Assembly: GCA_017517815.1 (NCBI GenBank)
Contig: JAFWYA010000039.1
Coordinates: 22,050 to 86,049 of the forward strand
Origin: Clostridia bacterium
Lineage (GTDB): Bacteria > Bacillota_A > Clostridia > Christensenellales > Aristaeellaceae
Direction: 5' to 3'
Length of the DNA stretch: 64,000 bases
A program made the translations under genes and the position numbers. Shown here piece by piece: positions 42,513-51,070 of this stretch (its first letter is position 1; every line of letters starts with the position of its first letter). The notes under the pieces are model-generated. The model had not been told where the DNA came from. It saw only the letters and a program-made list of their open reading frames with translations, and did no database searches.

Positions 42513-44100
42513 TTACTTGCCCAGCTTTTCAGCGCGCTCGTCGATGATGGCCTGGCCGCCGGAGAGCAGGTAGTCCTCCATGCCGGCATCATAAACAGCG
42601 TCGAACTCAGCCTCGGAAGCGACCACAGCCTGGCACAGGAAGGTGTCGCGCTTTTCGGTCAGGCTGGTGCCCACGCCCTCTTCAGCCTCAATGGCGCCAA
42701 CGTTGAAGTGGCCCACGGTACGGCCTTCGTTGGTGGAGCAGGCCAGAGCGATCTCAACATACTTGGACTACGCCAGCGTAGTTCAGAGCCTTGGACTTGT
42801 TGGTCAGCTCGGTGTCGAACAGGTTGAGGCCGTTGATGGTGATGGTGTAGTCGATGTTCATGCCGGAGTTCTGGATGTCGGGGGCCACAGCAGCCTTGGT
42901 GGCGATGGCGCCGTTCTCCATCACTTCGTGGTTGACGCCCTCGTCGCCGATCTGCAGGTACTTCACAACTTCAGGAGAAGAGATGAAGTCCAGGTACAGC
43001 ATGGAAGCAACGGGCTCGTCGTTGGTGGCGGGGAAGAACACCTTGCGGTCGATGCTGTCGGCCAGGAACTTGCGGTACACGCCGGCATCGTTCTTGAAGC
43101 ACTCAACAGCGATGTAGGCAGCGTCTTCGCCCACGTTGCGCTTCAGGTTGGCATGGATGGAGTCCTCGCCGTTGCGGAAGGGGTAGTCCCAGTTGTGCAT
43201 GAAAGCGCCAACGAAACCAGCCTTGATGTTGTTGTCTTCAGTGGTATCGCCGGAGCCGTAGAGGGCGAAGTCCTTCCACATGAGGCCCATGTTGTACCAC
43301 TTGTTGAGCATGCGCACGCCTTCCTTGTAGCCGGGGAAGAGCATGTGACGATCGTCGAAGCCGTTGATGTAGAGCTCTTCATCGGTGGCAGCATCGGGCA
43401 CGAAGGAGGTCAGCAGGTGGTCGTTGCGCCAGCCGATATCGTAGCTGGTGGTGTAGGGAACCATCTTGTCGGCGTCAGCGCCCAGCAGCAGCTCGGCGTT
43501 GTCCTTGAAGGCAACCAGCATGGCTTCAAACTCTTCGATGGTGGTGGGGGCAGCCATGTTCAGCTTGGCCAGCCAGTCCTCACGCACGAACAGGTTGATG
43601 CGGGCACGCTCGGCCAGCAGGGCTTCGATGGCCCACACCGTGCCGGTCTCGGGATCCTGGTTGTAGAAGATGTTGTAGTCGCCCAGCAGGTTGTACAGGT
43701 TGGGCAGCTGATCCTTATAGGCAACCAGATACTCGTTCATGTCCAGCACGCCGCCCATGTTGGCGTAGGTCTGGATGGTGGGGTAGGAATAGGTAACGCA
43801 CACGTCGGGAGCGTCGCCGGCGGCCAGCAGGTTGTTCATTTCGTCAACCTCGGTCCAGCGGGGAACGCGCACGAACTCAACTTCAACGTTGTGCTTTTCC
43901 AGCATGCCCTTCTTGATGAAGTCGGTGAACTTGTTGTTGGTGGGGTCGGTGCCGCCGTCGTTGGAACGGTCGAAGATCTCAACAGTGATCTTGCGGGTCT
44001 CGGCGAACTTGCCGTCTACCAGTTCTTCGGCAGAGGCGGTGACGATGCCCATGCTCAGAAGCATGACCATAGCCAGCAGGATAGCCAGAATGCGTTTCAT
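42513..44100 (-). pseudogene. Frameshifted Lpl-type sugar ABC substrate-binding protein
   Basis: The intact gene would encode about 528 residues. It starts at ATG 44100 (GGAGG 8 bases upstream) with a signal peptide ending ASA/EE and no lipobox Cys. The frame runs to a TGA at 42754-42756 after NYAGVV. Skipping one base near 42768 gives SKYVEIALACSTNEGRTVGHF and continues to the normal end (ERAEKLGK, stop at 42513). The total length minus one base is an exact multiple of three. So a single-base insertion removes the last ~80 residues. This could be a true mutation, phase variation or a sequencing error. LipO/YtcQ-like family. Confidence 0.85.
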
Positions 44101-44127
44101 GTGGTGGTCCTCCTTGTTTTGATAATA

Positions 44128-44218
44128 TTTTGATGAGCGTCCGCTCATGAGGTACGGGGTTATCCCCCCAACGGGAGGTGTCGGAGGGCCGCAGCCCTCT
44201 GACTGTTTTCGGCGTTCT
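44128..44218. repeat. Palindromic intercistronic element, copy D
   Basis: Between the permease stop and the binding-protein start on the minus strand. It holds atgagcg-tc-cgctcat, a ggggttatccccc inversion and gtcggaggg-ccgca-ccctctgac. It is similar in kind, not clearly in sequence, to copies A and B. Confidence 0.55.
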
Positions 44219-45124
44219 TTAACCCTTCACCGCACCAATCGTAACGCCTGTCACGAAGTAGCGCTGCAGCCACGGATACACGATCAAAATCGGCACGGTG
44301 GCAAACATGACGGTGGCCATCTTCATGGTCTCGCCCACGCCGGGATCAAAGAAGCCTTCCTGCGTGCCAATTTCGATGGAGTTGGTGTTCTGCAGGATGT
44401 TGTAAAGCAGCAGCTGGATGGGGTACAGGTCGGTGTCCTTCACGTAGAGCAGCGCGTCGGAGAAGCCGTTCCAGCGGCCCACGGCGTAAAACAGCGCCAG
44501 CGTTGCCATCACCGAAGTGGACAGCGGCAGGTAGATCTGCACCAGCGTGCGGATGGGGCCTGCGCCGTCGATCTCGGCTGCTTCGCGCAGACTGTCGGGC
44601 ACGCCGTAGAAGAAGCTGCGCATGATGATCATGTTGTACACGCTCAGGCAGCTGGGGATGATGAGCACCCACACGGTGTTGAGCATGCCCAGGTTTTTCA
44701 GCAGCAGGTAGTGCGGGATGGTACCGGCGCTGAAGTACATGGTAAACAGCACAAAGCCGTTGAAGAAATTGCGGCCGCGCAGGTTGTCGTAAATCAGCGG
44801 GTAGGCGCACATGACGGTCATCGCCATGGAGATCACCGTGCACACCACCGTAAGGCCCGCCGTGAACACCAGCGAATGAGTGTACTTCTGGTCGCCCAGC
44901 ACGGTGGTGTAAGCGTCAAGGTTGAAGCCCTTGGGCCACAGCAGCACCTCGTTGCGGATGAGGTACTCGGTGGAGGAAAGCGAACGCGCCAGAACGTTGA
45001 GCAGCGGCACAAGGCAGATGAAGATCAGCACGCAGCAGATGCCCACGATGATCCAGTCGCCGATTTTGGTGGAGCGGGACTTGATCATGCCGTCGTGCAG
45101 CTTGGTGTTTTTGGTTTTCTGCAT
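44219..45124 (-). CDS. Sugar ABC transporter permease (LplC/YtcP type)
   Basis: 301 residues with six membrane helices. The EAA loop is REAAEIDGAGPIRTLVQIYLP; SYL-type CUT1 features include FTMYFSAGTIPHYLLLKNLG and the ending RYFVTGVTIGAVKG. Partner of the LplB-type permease encoded 12 bases upstream. The ATG at 45124 has GGAGG upstream. This subgroup (LplABC, YtcP-YteP) often imports plant-cell-wall oligosaccharides such as rhamnogalacturonan fragments. Confidence 0.92.
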   Translation of the reverse strand: MQKTKNTKLHDGMIKSRSTKIGDWIIVGICCVLIFICLVPLLNVLARSLSSTEYLIRNEVLLWPKGFNLDAYTTVLGDQKYTHSLVFTAGLTVVCTVISMAMTVMCAYPLIYDNLRGRNFFNGFVLFTMYFSAGTIPHYLLLKNLGMLNTVWVLIIPSCLSVYNMIIMRSFFYGVPDSLREAAEIDGAGPIRTLVQIYLPLSTSVMATLALFYAVGRWNGFSDALLYVKDTDLYPIQLLLYNILQNTNSIEIGTQEGFFDPGVGETMKMATVMFATVPILIVYPWLQRYFVTGVTIGAVKG

Positions 45125-45136
45125 ATGCCCGCCTCC

Positions 45137-46096
45137 TTACCACACGCCGCGTTCGCCAAACTTCTTGGCCAGGGTGTTGGCACCCAGCAGGAAGATGACG
45201 CCGATGACAGACTGGAACAGACCAACGGCAGTGGTCAGCGAGAACTGACTGCCCTTGATACCGTTCTGATAAACGAAGATGGAAATCACGTTGCTCACGC
45301 TGGTGACCAGCTTGTTGCTCAGCGCATAGGGGCGGTCGAACTCGCTGCCCAGAATGCGGCCAAGGTTCATAATGAGCAAAGTGATGATGGTGGAGCGCAG
45401 GCCCGGCAGCGTTACGTGCCAGATCTTGCGGAAGCGGCCCGCGCCGTCAACGCTGGCAGCCTCGTACAGCTCAGGGCTGATGCCGGTGAGCGCCGCCAGA
45501 TAGATGATGGTGTTCCAGCCGGCTTCCTTCCACACGCCCAAAGCCACGTAGGTACCCACCCACCAGTTGGGCTTGTTGAGGAAGGGGATGGCTTCAAACC
45601 CGGCCTTGTGCAGCAGGATGTTGACCAGACCGTCATTGGGGGCCAGCAGGCGCAGCGCCAGGCCGGAGATGATGATCCAGCTCAGGAAGTGCGGCAGATA
45701 CACGATGGTCTGCGTAACGCGCTTGAAGCCATTGAAGCTCAGCTCGTTAAGCAAAAGCGCCAGAATGATGGGAGCCGGGAAGCCCACCACCAGGTCCAGC
45801 AGGTTCAGCGTCAGGGTATTGCGCAGCGAGAACAGGAAGTCGCGGTTTTTGAACGCCTTGATGAACCATTCAAAACCGTTGTTCTTGGCCCACGCCACTT
45901 CCCACGGCGGCTTGATGATGTTGTTTTTCTTGAACGCGCCCAGAATGTAGGCCATGGGCATGTAGCGGAAAACAACGAAGAAAACCAGGGGAAGCAGCAG
46001 CAGCAGATAGAGCGTGCCGTAGCGCTTCATGTAGTTGGACCATGAAAGCCTCTTGGCAACGATCCGTCCGTCGTTGACGACCATTTCCTTTTTCAA
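45137..46096 (-). CDS. Sugar ABC transporter permease (LplB/YteP type)
   Basis: 319 residues from TTG 46096, chosen because GGGAGGG lies 7 bases upstream; ATG 46084 is the alternative. Six membrane helices, the family's YLLLLLPLVFFVVFRYMPM start, NTLTLNLLDLVVGFPAPI and the EAA loop YEAASVDGAGRFRKIWHVTLP. It is the first gene of the operon permease-permease-binding protein-GH2 on the minus strand. No ATPase gene is present. Confidence 0.93.
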   Translation of the reverse strand: MKKEMVVNDGRIVAKRLSWSNYMKRYGTLYLLLLLPLVFFVVFRYMPMAYILGAFKKNNIIKPPWEVAWAKNNGFEWFIKAFKNRDFLFSLRNTLTLNLLDLVVGFPAPIILALLLNELSFNGFKRVTQTIVYLPHFLSWIIISGLALRLLAPNDGLVNILLHKAGFEAIPFLNKPNWWVGTYVALGVWKEAGWNTIIYLAALTGISPELYEAASVDGAGRFRKIWHVTLPGLRSTIITLLIMNLGRILGSEFDRPYALSNKLVTSVSNVISIFVYQNGIKGSQFSLTTAVGLFQSVIGVIFLLGANTLAKKFGERGVW

Positions 46097-46141
46097 CGTC
46101 AGTCCCTCCCAAGCAGATCTTTGAGTGGATAGACACAAACA

Positions 46142-46220
46142 GACACATGTTCCCCTGTGTCATTCCGATTATTCAGGTCTGAATGGTTGCAAACCATCCG
46201 AATTTACTCAAATTTTATCA
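46142..46220 (-). promoter_or_regulatory. Promoter region of the GH2/transporter operon with two inverted repeats
   Basis: On the minus strand an extended -10 TGATAAAAT (46212-46220) is followed downstream by two inverted repeats: ATGGTT-n3-AACCAT (46183-46197) and GACACA-n8-TGTGTC (46142-46161). They lie in the leader, where a repressor could act; the AraC-type gene just upstream is a candidate regulator. Confidence 0.45.
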
Positions 46221-46256
46221 TTGAACACAAAACACGAACCAATCGATAATGGGCAT

Positions 46257-47159
46257 TTACTTCTCAGATATTGCGGTTTCAGCAGGCACTCTTTCGTGAG
46301 CCAGCAGCTGGCGCAGGCGTCGGTATTCGCTGGGCGTCACCTTTTCATACTGTTTGAAGATACGGTTGAACGTGGCAATGCTGCCAAAACCGCTTCGCAT
46401 GGCCACCTCTGTGACCGGAAGCGACATATCCGACAGCAGTTTTTCGCACAGAAGCATACGCTGACGCATGAAAAAATCGTAGAAGCTCATGCCGGAATAC
46501 ACCTTGAACATGCGCGCAAAGTGATACTTGCTGTAACCGCTGTAGGCCGCAACATCAGCCAGATTCAGCTTTTCGGTGCAATGTTCCGCAATATACGTAC
46601 ATACGTCCATAAACACCATGCTTGACTGATGGTGGCGGTGATGGGTCTGCACGTCCGAACGGGTCTGATCCTCAATCAGATAGCGCGCTGTCTTCAAAAA
46701 AGCCAGGCCCAGCCACAGCCGGACGGCGCTGCGGCCAAAGGCGTTTTCAGCGTTGTATTCATGAATGGCCTGTTTCAGGTAACCGTTTACTTCCTTCAGA
46801 ATGCTCTCGTGCTGCTCGTGGCTGAGGTGCACGCAGGGATAAAAGCAGTGCTGCACCGCCGCCAGCCCGTCCACTGCATAGAACTGGCTCTGCTCGATCA
46901 TGAAGATATAGCGCCGTCCCACCGGCGGAGCATAGATTTCATGCACAGCGCCCGCGGGAATGATGAGCACCTCGTCAGGTTTCACCACATAGGCAATGTC
47001 GCTGACGTACACAGTGTATTCATTCACCACCGGCATGATCACCTCAAACGAGTTGTTCCAGTGGGCGGGATAATCGTCGGTCTGAATGTTGTCATACAGA
47101 CGCACTGTTTCGTTGATGTGGTGCTCCAGCTGGCGCAGGCGCGAAAACGACTCCTTCAC
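46257..47159 (-). CDS. AraC family transcriptional regulator
   Basis: 300 residues. The N-terminal cupin (about 20-110; YPAHWNNSFEVIMPV, VLIIPAGAVHEIYAP) should bind a sugar. The C-terminal double helix-turn-helix is ADVAAYSGYSKYHFARMFK and TEVAMRSGFGSIATFNRIFK. GTG 47159 has AGGAGGG upstream. It is 17 bases after the MFS gene and 160 bases before the Lpl-type transporter operon, all in the same direction. It probably activates that operon. Confidence 0.93.
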   Translation of the reverse strand: MKESFSRLRQLEHHINETVRLYDNIQTDDYPAHWNNSFEVIMPVVNEYTVYVSDIAYVVKPDEVLIIPAGAVHEIYAPPVGRRYIFMIEQSQFYAVDGLAAVQHCFYPCVHLSHEQHESILKEVNGYLKQAIHEYNAENAFGRSAVRLWLGLAFLKTARYLIEDQTRSDVQTHHRHHQSSMVFMDVCTYIAEHCTEKLNLADVAAYSGYSKYHFARMFKVYSGMSFYDFFMRQRMLLCEKLLSDMSLPVTEVAMRSGFGSIATFNRIFKQYEKVTPSEYRRLRQLLAHERVPAETAISEK

Positions 47160-47176
47160 GGCGGCCCTCCTGCAGT

Positions 47177-48361
47177 TTACTTTTTCTTCGGCTGAACGGC
47201 AAACAGAATGAACACGCCGATGGCCGAAACGGCTACGGCGGTAAAAAGCATGGGCCTGGGGTTGCCGGCTGCTGCGGTCAGCATCCATCCGCCGCAAAGC
47301 GACGCGCAGATGGAGCTTACGCTCTGGCCCATGCCAAGGAAGCTCTGGCCCTTGTTGCGGTTGCTTTCGCCGATCATTTCATTCACATAGTACACCGACG
47401 AAGGCACGAACAGCGCGTAGGACACCATCTGCATGGACTGGCTCAAATACACCCACGCCATGCTGTTTGCAAAGCACAAAAGCAGTGTTCTCACCAGGAA
47501 ACATACGGCGGAAAACAGCAGAATCGAGCGTGTTTTGAACTTTTTGCTAAGCACCGGGAAACACGCCATCGCCGGCAGCTCGATAAACGCGGTAAACGCC
47601 GATACCCGGCCATAGCGCTCCACATCGCCGCCGACGCTTAAAACAATCTGGTAGAAATAGCTGGCGCGCACGCAGTAGCAGTAATACATCAGTGCAACAC
47701 CCACCACAAACAGGCAAAAACGCTTGTTTTCGCGGATGAAATCCGTCAGTTTCAGCGCCTGCGCGGGCTTTTCCTGCGCCGCGCGTTCGCCGCTGTTTCT
47801 GCCGAAGGTCAACAGTGCCGCAATGCTCAGGACGCTGAACACCATCATAAACGGCATCACGGCGTTTTCGCTGCTGGCGGCCACCAGACGGCCCAGCGCC
47901 AGAGAACCCATCGCATAGCCCACCGACCCGATGCCGCGCGCCAGGCCAAAGTTGAGCGCGATGCCGCGGTTGACCTGCTGCATGGCAAGGCTGTTGGTAA
48001 ACGTTTCGGAGATGGACACGCCAAAGCTCATCAGCATGTACAGGCCCACCACCGCCCATACCGGCAGCATGGCCGGCGCAAGCGCAGCCGCTGCCGCCAG
48101 AATGATCACATAAAAACAGACCAGCAGATGGTTGAGGCTTATTTTGCGCGTACGGTCGGCCAGACTGCCCAGCCCCGGCTGCGCTGCAATGTTGATGACC
48201 GTACCCAGCGCCATCACCACGCCGATATGCGAATCGCTCAGGCCCTGTGCGCGCAGGTACACCGACGAAAAGCCGTATACAGCCACACAAACAATGTTGA
48301 AAAGCATCTGGATCAGCGCATAGTGCGCCGTCATCCTGTTGGTCATTTTTTCGGTTTTCAT
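47177..48361 (-). CDS. MFS transporter
   Basis: 394 residues with 12 membrane helices. It begins HYALIQMLFNIVCVAVYGFSSVYL, with GLSDSHIGVVMALGTVINIAAQP and the MFS loop LADRTRKISL. The pattern matches the LacY-like/MFS_1_like sugar-proton symporter group. It is co-transcribed with the AraC regulator, which suggests a sugar or glycoside substrate. ATG 48361 follows GAAAGGAG. A TATAAT (48399-48404, minus strand) lies 38 bases upstream without a clear -35. Confidence 0.88.
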   Translation of the reverse strand: MKTEKMTNRMTAHYALIQMLFNIVCVAVYGFSSVYLRAQGLSDSHIGVVMALGTVINIAAQPGLGSLADRTRKISLNHLLVCFYVIILAAAAALAPAMLPVWAVVGLYMLMSFGVSISETFTNSLAMQQVNRGIALNFGLARGIGSVGYAMGSLALGRLVAASSENAVMPFMMVFSVLSIAALLTFGRNSGERAAQEKPAQALKLTDFIRENKRFCLFVVGVALMYYCYCVRASYFYQIVLSVGGDVERYGRVSAFTAFIELPAMACFPVLSKKFKTRSILLFSAVCFLVRTLLLCFANSMAWVYLSQSMQMVSYALFVPSSVYYVNEMIGESNRNKGQSFLGMGQSVSSICASLCGGWMLTAAAGNPRPMLFTAVAVSAIGVFILFAVQPKKK

Positions 48362-48398
48362 GCCCTTCCGGCTCCTTTCAAAAGCCCTGTCCACCTGC

Positions 48399-48548
48399 AT
48401 TATACCGCAAGCCTTTGCCAAAAACCATCGGTATTCTCTTATTTTTTATCAAAAAACTACCCTGTCTTTTTATCGTCCTTTCCCTTCCATTCCATGCGAA
48501 AGTGGAGTATGATAGATGTATCTATATTCTCGAAACGAGGGAATCTGC
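48399..48548. promoter_or_regulatory. Divergent intergenic region MFS / NlpC-P60
   Basis: Holds the minus-strand TATAAT (48399-48404) for the MFS-AraC transcript. For the plus strand it holds a perfect inverted repeat ATAGAT-GT-ATCTAT (48512-48525) about 24 bases before the NlpC/P60 start, overlapping a TATGAT hexamer. It may be an operator. Nothing else is recognised. Confidence 0.4.
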
Positions 48549-49382
48549 ATGAAAGCCATTGTGAATACTGCCGTATGCGCCATGTACGGCGCCCCTTCCC
48601 GTGAAAACACGCTGGAGGATGAAGTGCTCTACGGCATGGTGGTCGATATTCTGGACGAGCCTGCTCCCGGCTGGTACCGCATCCGCACCCATTACCGCTA
48701 CGAGGGCATCGTGTGCGCAACGGATCTGCTGCTGGACGAAGCGCGCGCTGCCCAGTGGGAAACCCTTCCCCGCAAAATCGTGCGCAACAAAAACTTCTGC
48801 GACGTGCTGTCCCAGCCTAAGGTACAGGGCTGGATCATGCAGCATGTGCCGCGCGGCGGCGTTGTTTCCCCTGTGGCCGAACCCGAGGACGGCTGGCAGC
48901 AGGTGATGCTCGCCGACGGCCGCACCGGCTATATGCCTGCCGCCGTGCTTATGGACCTGCCCGCCGCCCCCCTGTCTGATGACGAGGATACCCTTCGTCA
49001 GGCGCTGGTGGACACAGCCATGCTCTACGAAGGCACCCACTACCGCTGGGGCGGCAAGTCCCCCGCCGGCATCGACTGCTCGGGCCTGGTATCCATGGCG
49101 TATATGCTGTGCGGCGTTATTATCCACCGCGACGCCAACATGAAGGACGAATTCTGCATGCGCGCCATCCCCCGCGAGGCCATGAAGCCCGGCGACGCCA
49201 TTTTCTTCCCCGGCCATGTGGCCATGTACATCGGCGGCGGCCGCTACTGCCACTCCACCGCCAAAGCGGGCGACAACGGCTTTACCATCAACAGCCTTGT
49301 GCCCGGCGAACCTGATTTCCGCGCCGATCTGCTGGAAAAGATCACCGAGATCGGCTCCATCTTCCCCACCGCCAACGAATGA
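48549..49382 (+). CDS. NlpC/P60 family endopeptidase (YkfC-like)
   Basis: 277 residues with two SH3-type domains (about 1-62 and 75-137) and an NlpC/P60 domain: Cys177 in AGIDCSGLVSMAY, His223 in FFPGHVAMYIGGG and His235 in YCHSTA. There is no signal peptide. That matches B. subtilis YkfC, a cytoplasmic gamma-D-glutamyl-L-diamino-acid endopeptidase that recycles murein peptides. The next gene encodes a D-aminopeptidase, as in the B. subtilis dpp-ykf locus, supporting this role. ATG 48549 has GAGGG 8 bases upstream. Confidence 0.92.
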   Translation: MKAIVNTAVCAMYGAPSRENTLEDEVLYGMVVDILDEPAPGWYRIRTHYRYEGIVCATDLLLDEARAAQWETLPRKIVRNKNFCDVLSQPKVQGWIMQHVPRGGVVSPVAEPEDGWQQVMLADGRTGYMPAAVLMDLPAAPLSDDEDTLRQALVDTAMLYEGTHYRWGGKSPAGIDCSGLVSMAYMLCGVIIHRDANMKDEFCMRAIPREAMKPGDAIFFPGHVAMYIGGGRYCHSTAKAGDNGFTINSLVPGEPDFRADLLEKITEIGSIFPTANE

Positions 49383-49396
49383 AAGGATGAACTGCC

Positions 49397-50206
49397 ATGA
49401 AAGTTTTCCTCAGCGCTGATATGGAAGGCACCTGCGGCATCGTTTCCTGGCCGGAAACCGAACGCGCCACTCCCTTCGATTATGCTCCCATGCAAAAGCA
49501 GATGACCCGCGAGGTCGCAGCTGCGTGCCGCGGCGCCTTCAGCGCCGGCGCTGATGAAGTGGTCGTCAAGGATGCGCACGACACCGCGCGCAACCTTGAT
49601 CCCGCAGGCCTGCCGCGCGGCATCAAGATCATCCGCTCCTGGTCGGGCGACCTCTTGTCCATGATGAGCGGTCTGGATCAGGACAAGTACGACGCCGTTT
49701 TCTTCACCGGCTATCACGCCTGGGCCAGCTGCCCCGGCAATCCCCTCAGCCACACCATGAACCTGCGCAATGATCACGTCACCTTGAACGGCGTGCTGTG
49801 CAGCGAATTCCTCATCAACGCCTACACCGCCGGCTGGTGCGGCGTGCCCGTTGCGCTGGTCACCGGCGACAAGGCCCTGTGCGAATTTGCCAAAACGCTC
49901 ATCCCCGCCATCACCACCGTGCCCGTCAACGAGGGCCGCGGCGGCTGCACGCTGAGCATCCACCCTGACGAAGCAGTGGAGCGCATCGAAGCTGCTGCGA
50001 AGGAAGCCGCTGCCAAGGCTGATCAGTGCCAGGTGCCCATGCCGGATCACTTCCACATGGAGATCGACTTCGTGAAGCACAGCATGGCGTATTCGAAGAG
50101 CTTCTATCCCGGCGCCACCCTCAAGGAGGGCAAATATGTCTGCTACGACACCGACGACTGGTACGAAATGCTGCGCTTCTGCCACTTCGTACTCAGCGAC
50201 GGCTGA
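49397..50206 (+). CDS. dppA: D-aminopeptidase DppA (M55 family)
   Basis: 269 residues. The di-zinc peptidase signature SADMEGTCGIVSW (Asp8, Glu10), VVVKDAHDTARN and the catalytic-region FFTGYHAWA are all present. DppA releases D-amino acids from D-Ala-containing peptides. With the NlpC/P60 gene 14 bases upstream, it suits breakdown of imported cell-wall peptides. No dipeptide permease is attached in the window. Confidence 0.93.
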   Translation: MKVFLSADMEGTCGIVSWPETERATPFDYAPMQKQMTREVAAACRGAFSAGADEVVVKDAHDTARNLDPAGLPRGIKIIRSWSGDLLSMMSGLDQDKYDAVFFTGYHAWASCPGNPLSHTMNLRNDHVTLNGVLCSEFLINAYTAGWCGVPVALVTGDKALCEFAKTLIPAITTVPVNEGRGGCTLSIHPDEAVERIEAAAKEAAAKADQCQVPMPDHFHMEIDFVKHSMAYSKSFYPGATLKEGKYVCYDTDDWYEMLRFCHFVLSDG

Positions 50207-50228
50207 TGATATGGGAGGTTGAATCCGC

Positions 50229-51065
50229 ATGAAGATCGGAACGATGGTACACTTCAACTCTCTGGAGGAGACCCGCAGCAGCTTTGAAAAGCTGCGCGCC
50301 TTCGGCTTTGACAACTGCCAGCTGTGCGCATGGAAGCCCGAGGTGTGGACGGATGAAAACGCCGTAGCCCTTCGTGCCCTGATGGACGAATACGGCGTGA
50401 CGGCCTCCTGCTTCTGGTGCGGCTGGGAAGGTCCGAAGGAGTGGAACTTTTACGGCGGTCAGAAAACGTTGGGTCTGGTGCCGGAAGAGTACCGCGAAAT
50501 GCGCGTCAAAAACCTGTGCGACGGTTCCGACTTTGCCAAAAAGCTTGGCATCAGCGAAGTAGCCACACACATGGGTTATATTCCTGAAAATCCCTACGAT
50601 CCCAATTTCAAGCCGCTTTGCGACGCCATCCGCGTGGTGGCGGAGCACATGAAGCAAAACGGCCAGTGGCTGCTGTTTGAAACCGGACAGGAGACCCCTG
50701 TCACGCTGCTGCGCTGCTTTGAAGAGGTGGGCACCGGCAATCTGGCCGTCAACCTCGACACCGCAAACCTCATCCTCTACGGCAAGGCCAACCCGGTCGA
50801 CGCGCTGGATGTGATCGGCCCCTATGTGCGCAACCTGCATGCCAAGGACGGCGTATATCCCACCAACGGCAAAGAACTGGGAAAAGAGACCCGTCTGGGC
50901 GACGGCAAGGTGGACTTCCGTGCGCTGTTTGAAAAGCTGCACCAGCTGGGCTATGACAGCTGGGTGACCATCGAGCGCGAGATCTCCGGCGAGCAGCAGG
51001 ATGCCGACATCCGCTATGCGACCGACTACCTGCAAAACATCATCAACGAAGTATACGGAGGCTGA
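50229..51065 (+). CDS. Xylose-isomerase-like TIM-barrel protein
   Basis: 278 residues of the sugar phosphate isomerase/epimerase superfamily. Seen are KIGTMVHFNSLEE, the metal-site segments WLLFETGQE, VNLDTANLILYG, VRNLHAKDGVYP and the closing WVTIEREISG. The Glu-Asp-His-Glu pattern is complete, so it is probably active, with an unknown sugar or inositol substrate. It lies 22 bases after dppA and 5 bases before the oxidoreductase gene, with which it probably shares a pathway. Confidence 0.87.
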   Translation: MKIGTMVHFNSLEETRSSFEKLRAFGFDNCQLCAWKPEVWTDENAVALRALMDEYGVTASCFWCGWEGPKEWNFYGGQKTLGLVPEEYREMRVKNLCDGSDFAKKLGISEVATHMGYIPENPYDPNFKPLCDAIRVVAEHMKQNGQWLLFETGQETPVTLLRCFEEVGTGNLAVNLDTANLILYGKANPVDALDVIGPYVRNLHAKDGVYPTNGKELGKETRLGDGKVDFRALFEKLHQLGYDSWVTIEREISGEQQDADIRYATDYLQNIINEVYGG

Positions 51066-51070
51066 GTGAA

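Noticed and set aside
42720..42800. Programmed +1 frameshifting in the binding-protein gene
   Set aside because: No slippery heptamer, internal ribosome-like stimulator or stem is apparent at the shift; a simple insertion or sequencing error is more economical, though not excluded.
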